Shown piece after piece: positions 22,959 through 32,121 of a stretch of DNA of 32,255 bases. Location: positions 1 through 32,255 of the forward strand of contig NZ_ALVZ01000155.1 of assembly GCF_000332055.1 (NCBI RefSeq), read 5' to 3'. The translations under genes and the position numbers were made by a program. The notes under the pieces were generated by a model, which saw only the letters and a list, made by a program, of their open reading frames with translations, did no database searches and had not been told where the DNA came from. The DNA is from Xenococcus sp. PCC 7305 (lineage in GTDB: Bacteria; Cyanobacteriota; Cyanobacteriia; Cyanobacteriales; Xenococcaceae). The stretch's first letter is position 1. The number at the start of each line of letters is the position of its first letter.

Positions 22959-24563
22959 TTAATTGACAATTTTAAATTCTCTCTCTAATTTTAGAGTCTC
23001 ACCAGGACTTAAATTGCCAATCCTTTCGGTCAAATCCCACCAAGATTGTAATTGCCCCGGTTGAAAAGTGCGACTCATAACTACATAGATAGAAGTCTGA
23101 TCGCAACCGATCGCCGCAGCCAAGACATTAGACCAAGACTCCGCAGTCAACTCATCCCTGACGAACCAATGATCATCCTGCCAAACTAAACAACGTCTAA
23201 ACTTAAAAGAAGCTTTGTTTTTCCCTGTAATCAGAATTTTCTGTAAGATTTTGCGAATTAAATTGGGATAAAAACGACCAATAGTTAACATCACTAACCG
23301 CAAAATAATTAAATTAAAAGGATTCATTTGTTTTTGTTTTGCCCAACCCAAAGCACCCGCGATCGCAATCTCATTCTCCTCTAAACTAATCTTATAATTA
23401 CTCACCAAATGTCCCACTGCATTTTTGACTTTTTTCCCTTCTTGAATCTGCAAAGAAAAATGCGTATCCGAAGCAATTAACTTGCCATCGTGAAATAACT
23501 TAAAGACGCCCCCTTTATTCAAAGCCAGATATAACTCCGTATCACCACGGCGATCGACTAAAATTCCACCCTCTTCCAAATAAAAACGTCCCTGCGATCG
23601 CGGCTTGAGCTCAGGACGCTCGGCAATAAAATCGCGCCAGGCCAAAAGATAATTCCAACAATGATGACCGACAATGCGATCATCAGCGTAACAACTACCT
23701 AGATCATTGGCTAATCCTTGCAAAAAGCGATCGTTAATATTCATCGCCTCAGGAAGCCATTTTCCTACCAATTCAAAACCATGGGGAAAGAAATTATAAG
23801 TATTGCGACTCGTATATTCGCCACCATAGGAACCATCAGGATGAACAAATTGGGCAGCTAGCAACACAGCTTTTGCGATCGCATCTTTCAACCTATTATT
23901 TGGATTCAGCTCATAAACCCTAGCCAAACAGGAAATAGTCAAAGTATGATAGCCAGGATCGCAACCTTCATACTCGATAAACCAACCTTCAGGATTTTGC
24001 CAAGATAAAACTTGTTCTAATCTTTCTGTCTTACTCCGATCCCAGCGATCGCTTTTTAAAAGTCTCGATAATAATTCTAGACACAAAACAATCAACGCCT
24101 GATGATTTGTCAAGCGCCCAGATTCTTGATGATGAGCCAGCCAATCTGCTCTCTTTGAGAAGAAATGCAAAATTTCTGGATTATCTAATCCCATCAACTG
24201 ATAACTTTCGATTGCGGCCAGCAAAGAAAAAGCTGCTGCGCCGGCTGCTCTTTCAAAAGGAAAATAATCATCACAAGAACCATTAGAATGAGCGCTTTTC
24301 GCTCCATAGAGAATACCGGCTTCAATCCATTCCTTGAGGATCGGTTGTTGATAAAACTGATTGCCGACTAGATCAGTGTGATAAGCCAAAGCCAGTGGAT
24401 AAACAAACTCCTGAGACATCCCCGCCGGAAAATCAATTACTTTATACTGCCAAAAAGTCCGATCAAAACAACCATAGGTGGGGCTATGGCGATTGCGATC
24501 TAGTAAGGTCAGAATTTTGGGAATTTCAGCTAAAGCAGCGCGGGCAAATAAATCTCTATGCAT
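22959..24563 (-). CDS. Conserved protein, possible (alpha/alpha)6-toroid polysaccharide lyase-like
   Basis: This 534-aa protein is not firmly recognised. The N-terminal 330 residues are helical and rich in Trp, His and Tyr (WLAHHQESGRLTNHQALI, WFIEYEGCDPGYHTLTISCL, GGEYTSRNTYNFFPHGFEL). That pattern fits the barrel domain of heparinase II/III or alginate-lyase relatives. From about 350 it turns strand-rich (GGILVDRRGDTELYLALNKG, then FKLFHDGKLIASDTHFSLQI), fitting their C-terminal beta domain. A hydrophobic stretch lies at about 415-440. No signal peptide is seen. The alternative is a structural homologue without lyase activity. It is divergent from fbaA and not in a polysaccharide cluster. 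Confidence 0.6.
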   Translation of the reverse strand: MHRDLFARAALAEIPKILTLLDRNRHSPTYGCFDRTFWQYKVIDFPAGMSQEFVYPLALAYHTDLVGNQFYQQPILKEWIEAGILYGAKSAHSNGSCDDYFPFERAAGAAAFSLLAAIESYQLMGLDNPEILHFFSKRADWLAHHQESGRLTNHQALIVLCLELLSRLLKSDRWDRSKTERLEQVLSWQNPEGWFIEYEGCDPGYHTLTISCLARVYELNPNNRLKDAIAKAVLLAAQFVHPDGSYGGEYTSRNTYNFFPHGFELVGKWLPEAMNINDRFLQGLANDLGSCYADDRIVGHHCWNYLLAWRDFIAERPELKPRSQGRFYLEEGGILVDRRGDTELYLALNKGGVFKLFHDGKLIASDTHFSLQIQEGKKVKNAVGHLVSNYKISLEENEIAIAGALGWAKQKQMNPFNLIILRLVMLTIGRFYPNLIRKILQKILITGKNKASFKFRRCLVWQDDHWFVRDELTAESWSNVLAAAIGCDQTSIYVVMSRTFQPGQLQSWWDLTERIGNLSPGETLKLEREFKIVN

Positions 24564-24733
24564 ATAAGGGCAAAAATCAAGAGTGATAACTGATTAATAT
24601 TGAGTCTTTTAGAAGATTAAATTGTCAATATAATGTAATGTATTATTAAAGGTATGAAAAATATCTTAAGATTAATAATCAAGAAAGTTATTTTTCTTAA
24701 AGCAGAGTACTGAAAATTAACATAATATAAATT

Positions 24734-24739
24734 AGGAGG
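24734..24739 (+). promoter_or_regulatory. Strong Shine-Dalgarno of fbaA
   Basis: A perfect AGGAGG lies six bases before the ATG at 24746. Many genes in this window have weak or no Shine-Dalgarno, so this marks fbaA for strong translation, as expected for an abundant Calvin-cycle enzyme. Confidence 0.85.
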
Positions 24740-24745
24740 ATATCC

Positions 24746-25825
24746 ATGGCTCTCGTCCCCATGAGGTTGCTTTTAGACCACGCAGCAGAGAACGGTTACG
24801 GTATCCCTGCGTTTAACGTAAATAACCTAGAACAGATTTTGGCAATTATGGCGGCTGCTGATGAGACAGATAGCCCTGTTATTCTTCAAGCTTCTCGCGG
24901 TGCGCGTAAATATGCAGGAGAAAACTTCCTTCGTCATTTGATCTTAGGCGCAGTAGAAAGCTATCCCCATATTCCCATTGCTATGCACCAGGATCATGGA
25001 AATAGCCCCGCTACTTGCTATTCTGCAATGCGTAATGGTTTCACCAGCGTCATGATGGATGGTTCTCTAGAAGCAGATGCTAAAACTCCTGCTAGCTTTG
25101 AATACAACGTTAACGTTACCGCAGAGGTCGTAAAAGTTGCTCATTCTATCGGTGCTAGTGTTGAAGGCGAACTAGGTTGCCTCGGTTCTTTAGAAACTGG
25201 CCAAGGTGAAGCTGAAGATGGTCACGGTTTTGAAGGTACTCTCAGCAAAGACCAACTTCTAACTGATCCTGACGAAGCAGTAGAATTCGTCGAAAGAACT
25301 CAAGTTGACGCTCTAGCTGTTGCTATTGGTACTAGCCACGGTGCTTACAAATTTACTCGTAAGCCCACTGGTGAAATCCTTGCTATTAGCCGTATTCAAG
25401 AAATTCACGACCGTCTTCCCAACACTCATTTGGTAATGCATGGTTCTTCCTCTGTACCCCAAGAATGGTTAGACATGATTAACCAGTACGGCGGAAAAAT
25501 TCCTGAAACCTATGGTGTGCCTGTTGAAGAAATTCAAAAAGGTATCAAGAGCGGTGTTCGTAAAGTTAATATCGATACTGACAACCGTCTAGCAATTACT
25601 GCTGCGATTCGTGAGGCTGCTGCTAAAGATCCTTCTAACTTCGATCCTCGTCACTTCATGAAACCTTCAATGAAGTACATGCAACAAGTTTGTTCTGATC
25701 GCTACCAACAATTCTGGACTGCTGGTAATGCAAGCAAAATCAAACAAGCAACTTTGGATGTCTACGCTGACAAATATGCTAGTGGTGAGTTGGCTGCTAG
25801 TACTAAGAAAGCTGTTTCCGTGTAG
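24746..25825 (+). CDS. fbaA: Class II fructose-bisphosphate aldolase
   Basis: This zinc-dependent aldolase joins dihydroxyacetone phosphate to glyceraldehyde 3-phosphate or erythrose 4-phosphate, in glycolysis and the Calvin cycle. It is 359 aa, the length of the Calvin-cycle subtype. H81, D83 and H84 lie in [55 protein letters not shown] and [13 protein letters not shown] follow in the expected order. Codon use is visibly biased (GGT, GCT, GTT, CGT, AAC), unlike its neighbours, which points to high expression. AGGAGG precedes the start and a strong terminator follows 42 bp after the stop, so it is monocistronic. The symbol could also be given as fda or cbbA. Confidence 0.96.
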   Translation: MALVPMRLLLDHAAENGYGIPAFNVNNLEQILAIMAAADETDSPVILQASRGARKYAGENFLRHLILGAVESYPHIPIAMHQDHGNSPATCYSAMRNGFTSVMMDGSLEADAKTPASFEYNVNVTAEVVKVAHSIGASVEGELGCLGSLETGQGEAEDGHGFEGTLSKDQLLTDPDEAVEFVERTQVDALAVAIGTSHGAYKFTRKPTGEILAISRIQEIHDRLPNTHLVMHGSSSVPQEWLDMINQYGGKIPETYGVPVEEIQKGIKSGVRKVNIDTDNRLAITAAIREAAAKDPSNFDPRHFMKPSMKYMQQVCSDRYQQFWTAGNASKIKQATLDVYADKYASGELAASTKKAVSV

Positions 25826-25867
25826 TGACGGATTAAAGTTCAAATGAATTTTAATAATTAGCTTTTC

Positions 25868-25900
25868 AATGAGTGGTTCTTGCAACCACTCATTTTTTTT
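25868..25900 (+). terminator. Rho-independent terminator of fbaA
   Basis: AATGAGTGGTT (25868-25878), loop CTTGC, AACCACTCATT (25884-25894) is a perfect 11-bp stem followed by T residues to 25900. It is the clearest terminator in the window. Confidence 0.92.
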
Positions 25901-25936
25901 GTTTTGTGGGCTAAAAAATCACAAGCTGATGAGTTC

Positions 25937-26069
25937 TATAGCACTACGCAATTTGGTTAGGACATTAGCAAACGTTCAAGCCTATGGCTGGTGAACTTTT
26001 GACTCTTGACTCTTGACTCTTGACTTTTGACTTTTGACTCTTGACTCTTGACTTGCGCGTAGCGCTATA
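25937..26069. repeat. Small MITE-like element with TTGAC heptamer array
   Basis: The left end TATAGCACTACGCAA (25937-25951) matches the reverse complement of the right end TTGCGCGTAGCGCTATA (26053-26069) with one insertion pair and one mismatch. Inside lie a hairpin (GTTC..AGCC / GGCT..GAAC, 25974-25996) and eight uninterrupted T[C/T]TTGAC heptamers (25997-26052). No coding frame is present. The inverted ends are tentative; the heptamer array is certain. Confidence 0.6.
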
Positions 26070-26271
26070 AATAGAAGCCGCCTGGGAAATGTAACGTTTT
26101 TTTAATTCAATGCTAGCTAAAGCCTAAATATTATTACGAGAATCATATATTTTAGCTACATACAAGATAGATTGAAATTGTTTATATTATTTATATCAAA
26201 AAGAATTTATTAAATTTGCTCCAATAACCAACAATTAATAAACGATACTTCCAACACTGTGATTTAAGACG

Positions 26272-26916
26272 ATGAATATTGATTATTTAGAACGGGCTAA
26301 TCAACAATTTAATGAGAAACAGTATCAAGCTGCTTTAGAAAATTATAATTTAGCAATCAAGCATTATCCTACCCTAGCGGAAGCTTATTATAATCGTGGT
26401 TTAGTTAAGCGAATTATCTGTAATCACGAAGAAGCGATACAAGACTTTTCTATTGCCATAATTTTAAAGCCAAAAATGTTTCTGGCCTATTATTATCGGG
26501 GTATTACCTACTATGAGTTAGGCGATTATCCCTATGCGACGGCCAATTATAATCATGCAATTATGCTAAATTCTCAATTGGCAAGAGCTTTTTACCAAAG
26601 GGCTATTATTTGTGGAGAATTAGGCAAAAATCATCAAGCTTATGAAGATTTTCGTCAGGCTGCGGCGATCGCAAAGTCTCAAAAAGATATAGTTTTATAT
26701 AAAAAGGCAAAAAAAGCACAAGCCCAAATCAGAAAATTTAATCAACCTAGTCCTCTGGTTAGCAAAATATCCGTTAGTTTTAAGTTTCTGTTATTAATCC
26801 TGCTTGTGTCCGTAGCTCTCGGCAAGATCAACAACAATTTTAATTTGATTAATGATTTTAATTTTACGAATGATAGTGAAATCAATCATAACAAAAACAA
26901 TGATGTGGATAAATAG
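26272..26916 (+). CDS. TPR-repeat protein with C-terminal membrane segment
   Basis: This 214-aa protein has about four tetratricopeptide repeats (residues 4-140): ANQQFNEKQYQAALENYNLA, AYYNRGLVKRIICNHEEAI, AYYYRGITYYELGDYPYATA and AFYQRAIICGELGKNHQAYE. They form a protein-binding superhelix. After a Lys/Gln/Ala-rich helix, a hydrophobic segment (FKFLLLILLVSVALG, about 176-190) could anchor it by its C-terminus, leaving the repeats in the cytosol. The last 20 residues are Asn/Asp-rich. Binding partner unknown. No near neighbour is clearly linked. Confidence 0.8.
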   Translation: MNIDYLERANQQFNEKQYQAALENYNLAIKHYPTLAEAYYNRGLVKRIICNHEEAIQDFSIAIILKPKMFLAYYYRGITYYELGDYPYATANYNHAIMLNSQLARAFYQRAIICGELGKNHQAYEDFRQAAAIAKSQKDIVLYKKAKKAQAQIRKFNQPSPLVSKISVSFKFLLLILLVSVALGKINNNFNLINDFNFTNDSEINHNKNNDVDK

Positions 26917-27085
26917 TTAAGATATCAAGGATTGCTATGTATAAGTTTTGTAACTGCTAGCCTTCACTGGCCCTACTATTAATTTAATCTTAGATAAGAC
27001 CATAAGAGAAGTTTTTAACTTGGCTGAAAACCTAGTAGCTTATGGCTAATTACAAGATGGGCTTCAGAATTAGAGGTGGGTTCCT

Positions 27086-27409
27086 ATGTCAGAATTTCTC
27101 GATTTCCTCAAACATAAATATGCTTACGTTGCGATCGGAGAATTTCAACCCGGTAGATTTGCAGAAGCCCAGCAGTTATATGAAAAGGCTGTTTCTACTT
27201 ATACCAAGGGTTTTAAAGGCGCATATCTATTGCAAAAACCAGGAACTGATGAGGGAATTGCGATTATTCTCTGGGAAAAAATTGACGATATGCAGGAAAA
27301 CCAAACAGAAGCCTATAAAAAAATCCTGCAAGAAATGTCTCACTTATTTACCACAGCACCCGATACTTCATTTTATGAAATATGTAGTGAAATCGGTTTT
27401 CCTGATTAA
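27086..27409 (+). CDS. ABM-like small protein (dimeric alpha/beta-barrel type)
   Basis: This 107-aa protein has the layout of an antibiotic-biosynthesis-monooxygenase-like ferredoxin fold. A strand (YAYVAIGEFQPG) is followed by a helix (FAEAQQLYEKAVSTYT), strands (KGAYLLQKPGTDEGIAIILWE) and a helix (DMQENQTEAYKKILQEMSHLF). Such proteins often dimerise; no catalytic residue is evident. GAGG nine bases before the ATG supports this frame over a longer overlapping one that starts at 27042. Function unknown. Confidence 0.65.
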   Translation: MSEFLDFLKHKYAYVAIGEFQPGRFAEAQQLYEKAVSTYTKGFKGAYLLQKPGTDEGIAIILWEKIDDMQENQTEAYKKILQEMSHLFTTAPDTSFYEICSEIGFPD

Positions 27410-27501
27410 GTAATAAAAAACCAAATCGTGCCAAAAGTTTTTTACTTTTTGAGTCCTTGAGGTTACGATGTCCGAAATGAAAGATTTTTCGGTCAAAGAT
27501 A

Positions 27502-28713
27502 ATGGTCAGTTGGCAGCAACATAGTAAAATTTTTTCTTCGGCAAAACAAGGTCTCAATAGGCAATCGGCTTCTCCATTCATTGATTGCCAAAGGGCTTGG
27601 GTTGAAATTGACTTAAAAGCTTTGGGCTATAACGTTAGACAATTGAAGAGTATCTTATCTCCCCAAACAGCATTGATGGCAGTAGTCAAAGCTGATGGTT
27701 ATGGTCATGGTGCTGTCATAGTTGCCCAGACAGCTATTCAAAATGGGGCAACTTGGCTTGCGGTTGCAACTTTAGCCGAAGGAATCGAATTACGACAAGC
27801 AGGAATCAAGGTTCCCATTTTACTTTTGGGGGCAATTAACTCGACGATCGAAATTAATCAGATCGCCCAATGGAAATTGCAAGCGACAATTTGTAATCCC
27901 CAACAAGCCTTAATTTTTTCCGATACGCTTGGGACTTCTTTGCCTGTACATCTTAAATTAGACACAGGAATGTCTCGTCTGGGAACTAATTGGCAACAAG
28001 CTCGCGAATTTGTTTCTCTTGTGCATCAGTTACCTAACCTTGACATAGCAGGCATTTACTCCCATTTCGCCACGGCAGATGATCGTGATCCGACGATTAT
28101 GAATCTGCAACATCAACGCTTTCAAAATGCGATCGCACAAATTAGGGCTCAAGGAATCAGTCCGAATCTATTACATATTGCGAATTCTGCGGCTACCTTG
28201 CAATCGCCTACTTTTCATCATGACCTAGTAAGAGTTGGTTTAGCAATTTATGGTTTGTATCCCGCATCTCATCTTCAGGCAAAACTGGATCTCCAACCTG
28301 TATTGCAGGTCAAAGCGCGGGTAACTCAGGTGAAAAAGATTGCCCCAGGCACAGGGGTTAGTTATGGCCACAAATATATTTGCGATCGCGAGACAGCGAT
28401 CGCAGTAGTGGGAATTGGCTATGCCGATGGGGTCGCGAGGAATCTCTCCAATCGTTTACAGGCAATAATTAGAGGAGAATTAGTTCCCCAAATTGGCGCT
28501 ATTACCATGGATCAAATGATTTTAGATGTCAGTCATCTTGATAATGTGCAACCAGGGGAAATAGTGACTTTATTAGGTCAAGAAGGAGAGCATCGCATTG
28601 CAGTAGATGACTGGGCCAATAGTTTAAACACTATTTCCTGGGAAATTATCTGTGGCTTTAAACATCGCCTACCAAGAGTCAATCTTGATGAGGAAGTAGG
28701 GAGTAGGCAATAG
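27502..28713 (+). CDS. alr: Alanine racemase
   Basis: This PLP enzyme interconverts L- and D-alanine, supplying D-alanine for peptidoglycan. It is 403 aa. The PLP lysine K63 lies in VVKADGYGHGA, and the second catalytic base Y288 in GTGVSYGHKY. Supporting family segments are LKLDTGMSRLG, GIYSHFATADD, VRVGLAIYGLYP and IGAITMDQMILDVS. About 30 extra residues precede the conserved AWVEIDLKAL. No alternative ATG lies close, so I keep the start at 27502, although the Shine-Dalgarno is weak. A tandem-repeat spacer separates it from convergent leuA. Confidence 0.95.
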   Translation: MVSWQQHSKIFSSAKQGLNRQSASPFIDCQRAWVEIDLKALGYNVRQLKSILSPQTALMAVVKADGYGHGAVIVAQTAIQNGATWLAVATLAEGIELRQAGIKVPILLLGAINSTIEINQIAQWKLQATICNPQQALIFSDTLGTSLPVHLKLDTGMSRLGTNWQQAREFVSLVHQLPNLDIAGIYSHFATADDRDPTIMNLQHQRFQNAIAQIRAQGISPNLLHIANSAATLQSPTFHHDLVRVGLAIYGLYPASHLQAKLDLQPVLQVKARVTQVKKIAPGTGVSYGHKYICDRETAIAVVGIGYADGVARNLSNRLQAIIRGELVPQIGAITMDQMILDVSHLDNVQPGEIVTLLGQEGEHRIAVDDWANSLNTISWEIICGFKHRLPRVNLDEEVGSRQ

Positions 28714-28730
28714 GTGAAAAAATCTAATTA

Positions 28731-28766
28731 AACCTAAAACCTAACCCCTAAAACCTAAAACCTAAT
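28731..28766. repeat. AACCTAA-type short tandem repeat
   Basis: Four to five degenerate units of 7-8 bp (AACCTAA / AACCCCTAA) fill most of the gap between the convergent alr and leuA genes and end at the leuA stop. This is another STRR-like spacer array. Confidence 0.8.
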
Positions 28767-30365
28767 TCAATTAGTAACAACAACCTCTTTGTTGTCTGCC
28801 TCTTGTAAGGAAGAATAAAGACGATTCAAAGCTTTAACATAAGCACGAGCAGAAGCGACCACAATGTCTGTATTAGCGGAGTAACCAGAATAGACTTGGT
28901 TGTCATAACGCAAACGAATTGTGACTTCTCCCATCGCATCGATGCCGCCTGTCACCGATTGCACAGAAAACTCAATCAGCTCATTCGGCACTTCCGCCAC
29001 ACGATTAATTGCTTTGTAAATAGCATCCACCGGGCCAGTGCCAATCGCAGCATCAGTGAGTTCTTCACCTTCAGGAGTCCTGATTGTAACCGTAGCAGTG
29101 GGACAAGAATTGTCTCCGCAAGAGACTTGAACTAGTTCCAAGCGGAAAAGTTCGGGCGGTTGGCGAATTTCATCATTGACGATCGCCTCAATATCCCAAT
29201 CGGTAATTTCTTTTTTCTTATCGGCAACATCTTTGAAACGGATAAAAGCTTTGTTAAGCTCATTTTCTGAAAGCTCAAAACCTAATTCTTTCAAGCGAGT
29301 TCGAAAAGCGTTACGTCCGGATAATTTACCTAAAACAATTTGATTATCTGTCAAACCGATGGATGTTGCATCCATAATTTCGTAGGTAAGTTTATTTTTC
29401 AGCACGCCATCTTGGTGAATTCCTGATTCATGGGCAAAGGCATTCGCTCCGACAATAGCTTTATTTGGTTGTACTGCCATGCCTGTAAGGTTAGAAACCA
29501 AACGAGAAGTTTTATAGATTTGTTTGGTGTCAACCTGAGTTAGAGGTTCTGTAGACTCAGCAGGTCTCCCAAAAAAGGGATTGAAATATTGACGACGAAC
29601 ATGAAGCGCCATGACCAATTCTTCTAGGGCAGCATTGCCGGCGCGCTCTCCAATGCCATTGATCGTGCATTCTAATTGTCTTGCACCGTTTTTGACTGCT
29701 TCAAGGAAATTTGCCACCGCCAAACCAAGGTCATTGTGACCATGAACAGAAATGATTGCTTGATCGATATTGGGGACATTGTCTTTAATCCCTTTGATCA
29801 AAGCGCCAAATTCACTGGGAGTGGTATAGCCGACGGTATCGGGGATATTAACCGTGGTTGCCCCTGCTGCGATCGCAGCTTCTAAGACTTGGTACAAAAA
29901 TTCTGGATCACTGCGTCCCGCATCTTCGGGAGAAAATTCCACATCGTTCACAAAAGATTTGGCATAGGCCACCATCTCTGGCGCGATCGCCAAAACTTCA
30001 GCTCTAGATTTACGTAGCTTATATTCTAGATGGATATCGGAAGTGGCAATAAAAGTATGAATTCTGCCATTTGCCGCAGGCTTGAGGGCCTCAGCTGCGG
30101 TTTTAATATCGTTTTTAGTGGCTCTAGCCAAACCACAAATCGTGGGGCCATTTTCGGTGCCCACAGCAGCAGCTACTTTTTGGACAGCGTCGAAATCTCC
30201 AGGACTAGCATAGGGAAACCCTGCTTCGATTACATCAACTCCTAAACGTGCCAGGGCATGGGCAACTTCCAGTTTTTCCTCTACATTGAGAGTTGCACCA
30301 GGAGATTGTTCTCCATCTCGAAGCGTGGTATCAAAGATGATAATGCGGTCTTTTGATTGTTCCAT
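28767..30365 (-). CDS. leuA: 2-isopropylmalate synthase
   Basis: This enzyme condenses acetyl-CoA with 2-ketoisovalerate, the committed step of leucine synthesis. It is 532 aa. The DRE-TIM barrel motif [13 protein letters not shown] is at 12-24 and the metal ligands HGH at 208-210 in [24 protein letters not shown] and [17 protein letters not shown] follow. The C-terminal third (from about 395) is the LeuA dimer domain that binds leucine for feedback inhibition, so activity is probably allosterically controlled. Length and the intact regulatory domain favour LeuA over homocitrate or citramalate synthase. It is not next to other leu genes. Confidence 0.95.
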   Translation of the reverse strand: MEQSKDRIIIFDTTLRDGEQSPGATLNVEEKLEVAHALARLGVDVIEAGFPYASPGDFDAVQKVAAAVGTENGPTICGLARATKNDIKTAAEALKPAANGRIHTFIATSDIHLEYKLRKSRAEVLAIAPEMVAYAKSFVNDVEFSPEDAGRSDPEFLYQVLEAAIAAGATTVNIPDTVGYTTPSEFGALIKGIKDNVPNIDQAIISVHGHNDLGLAVANFLEAVKNGARQLECTINGIGERAGNAALEELVMALHVRRQYFNPFFGRPAESTEPLTQVDTKQIYKTSRLVSNLTGMAVQPNKAIVGANAFAHESGIHQDGVLKNKLTYEIMDATSIGLTDNQIVLGKLSGRNAFRTRLKELGFELSENELNKAFIRFKDVADKKKEITDWDIEAIVNDEIRQPPELFRLELVQVSCGDNSCPTATVTIRTPEGEELTDAAIGTGPVDAIYKAINRVAEVPNELIEFSVQSVTGGIDAMGEVTIRLRYDNQVYSGYSANTDIVVASARAYVKALNRLYSSLQEADNKEVVVTN

Positions 30366-30424
30366 AGCCCTGCGTTTCTAGTGATTTTTGAATTATTTAA
30401 TTGTTTAAAAATGTACTATTTCAA

Positions 30425-30453
30425 ATTATAAGATATTGCCATTGCGCATAACA
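30425..30453 (-). promoter_or_regulatory. Possible leuA promoter
   Basis: A perfect TATAAT -10 lies on the minus strand at 30430-30425, with a poor -35 (TGTTAT) 17 bp upstream. The predicted leader is about 50 nt. GTAC half-sites flank this stretch on both sides. A weak call based on the -10 alone. Confidence 0.25.
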
Positions 30454-30504
30454 GTACATAGGATTTATTATTTTATTCCCGATTTAAATCTGAAGCCGCT
30501 TAAA

Positions 30505-32121
30505 TTACTTTAACTGTCCCACAATTTGATTATCCAGTAGGGTTTCTTGGGTCAGTAAATCTTGAACCGTCACCCGCAAACAAGATTGTTCATCCACAGA
30601 GAATAAAAGCTCAATGCGATCGCGACCAGGATTCCCTGGCGGATCTAAAATTGCGATCGTGCTTGCTCCTTCCTGATCATTAAGCGGTTTCACATTAGTT
30701 GTCTGCTCTCCCAAGGAACGAGTCACCAAGCGATCACCGTCAAAATAGACTTCCCTCCCGACGCTTTCTGTTGCCAATTCCCCCAAGATTAATTCAATAC
30801 TAGGTTGATTCTCCACCGAAGCTCCCAAAACTAATCTCACAGGTTGGGCCATGGGATAGGGTTGTCCGCTTTTGATAATAGAATGCCAATTATGGCGTTT
30901 ATCTCGGCGATTCCAATAACGAATGCCATAGCTATGATACAAAAAATCCTTAACTTCAATGCCTTGGGCAACTTGTAGGGCTCCTTCTGCGATCGCAGTT
31001 AGTGGGCGATCGCAACGTATCTTACTGGGCTCAAAATATTTGGCGACCCAAGTTTGCACCGCAGGAATTTGCACAGTGCCCCCAACCAATAGCACCTGAT
31101 TGATCTCCTCTACCTCAATCCCATTGCGTCTGGCTCGTTGCAAAACCTGAGCCATCAACTCATCAAGTTTAGTAAAAAAACCTTGTTGTTCGAGGATTGC
31201 TTCAAAACCTTGGCGATCGAGCTCCAAGGCATAGCTTTCTAGAGTCTCATCGTTAAAATATACTTCCGTTGCTGATTCTTGCTCAGATAACTTAATTTTG
31301 AGGCGTTCAGCTAATCTGGTGGTGACAGCAGATTTATCTAAACCTTGATTGGTAGCAAAATAATCAACCAGCCAATTGTCAATATCCGAACCGCCCAAAT
31401 TCTGGCCAGCTTTGGCAATAACCTTCGCAGTTTGCTTTTTCTGAGCAGTATTCTCTCCTAAAATTTTTTGTCCCCATTTCAAGATAAAACCCTGATTGGA
31501 GCTGGTATTTTCCGATAATTGAATTAGAGAGATATCTAGCGTGCCCCCACCAAAATCCACCACTAGTAATAGCTCCTGATCTGCTGCGCCATAACCCAAT
31601 GCTGCGGCAGTAGGCTCATCCAAGATACGCAGTTGCCCGATCTCCAGAGATTGGCAGATGTCCGTTAACCACAAACGATAGGTATCAAAACTATCTACAG
31701 GGACAGTAACGACTAAAGAATCTAAATTCCCCCCCGCATCAGTTTGGGAATTTTGAATCAATTCTCGGAGAAACCATTCGCCTATTTGCTCAAAAGTAAT
31801 CTCTGTCTCATCTAATCGCGGCAAAAAACCCTGAATATCGGCTCCAATTCCCCGTTTAAAACTCCGAAAAAATCGATTGTCTGTTGCCAAATCTAATCCG
31901 CGATCGCGTACTTGCTGCCCAATAAGAACTTTTTGCAACCGGGCATCCTTAACATAAACTAGGCTGGGAATTACTGGTGGAGAATTGGGGATTTTCTGGG
32001 AAAAATTGGGGAAAGTGATCGTTTCTGCTGTTTTAGTCACGCCATTCCAACGAGTAATCACAGTGTTACTGGTACCAAAGTCGATCGCATAGGAATTAGT
32101 CGAATTGAGATTATCTGCCAT
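30505..32121 (-). CDS. Short Hsp70-family protein (non-canonical DnaK-like)
   Basis: This 538-aa actin-like ATPase has the Hsp70 nucleotide-binding domain. Phosphate-1 is DFGTSNT (14-20), the connect region ILDEPTAAALGYG (166-178), phosphate-2 VVDFGGGTLDISL (187-199) and the adenosine motif LLVGGTVQIPA (344-354). The part after about 390 is a short beta-rich region without the full DnaK substrate domain and helical lid (DnaK is about 640 aa). It is therefore a specialised Hsp70 relative of the kind kept as extra copies in cyanobacteria, not the housekeeping chaperone. No DnaJ or GrpE gene is adjacent. The start MADNLNSTNSYAIDFG is the natural one. Confidence 0.87.
   Translation of the reverse strand: MADNLNSTNSYAIDFGTSNTVITRWNGVTKTAETITFPNFSQKIPNSPPVIPSLVYVKDARLQKVLIGQQVRDRGLDLATDNRFFRSFKRGIGADIQGFLPRLDETEITFEQIGEWFLRELIQNSQTDAGGNLDSLVVTVPVDSFDTYRLWLTDICQSLEIGQLRILDEPTAAALGYGAADQELLLVVDFGGGTLDISLIQLSENTSSNQGFILKWGQKILGENTAQKKQTAKVIAKAGQNLGGSDIDNWLVDYFATNQGLDKSAVTTRLAERLKIKLSEQESATEVYFNDETLESYALELDRQGFEAILEQQGFFTKLDELMAQVLQRARRNGIEVEEINQVLLVGGTVQIPAVQTWVAKYFEPSKIRCDRPLTAIAEGALQVAQGIEVKDFLYHSYGIRYWNRRDKRHNWHSIIKSGQPYPMAQPVRLVLGASVENQPSIELILGELATESVGREVYFDGDRLVTRSLGEQTTNVKPLNDQEGASTIAILDPPGNPGRDRIELLFSVDEQSCLRVTVQDLLTQETLLDNQIVGQLK

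Larger units (their letters stand above)
25826..26271. other. 446-bp intergenic region after fbaA
   Basis: It contains the fbaA terminator (25868-25900) and a small inverted-repeat-bounded element with a heptamer array (25937-26069). The remaining 200 bp before the TPR gene is AT-rich and without coding potential that I can support. Confidence 0.6.

Noticed and set aside
25997-26052. Regular short repeats as a CRISPR array
   Set aside because: The units are contiguous 7-mers without spacers and there are no cas genes.
27042-27413. 123-aa open frame overlapping the ABM-like gene
   Set aside because: It overlaps almost fully in another frame. The inner gene has a better ribosome binding site and a protein-like fold pattern.
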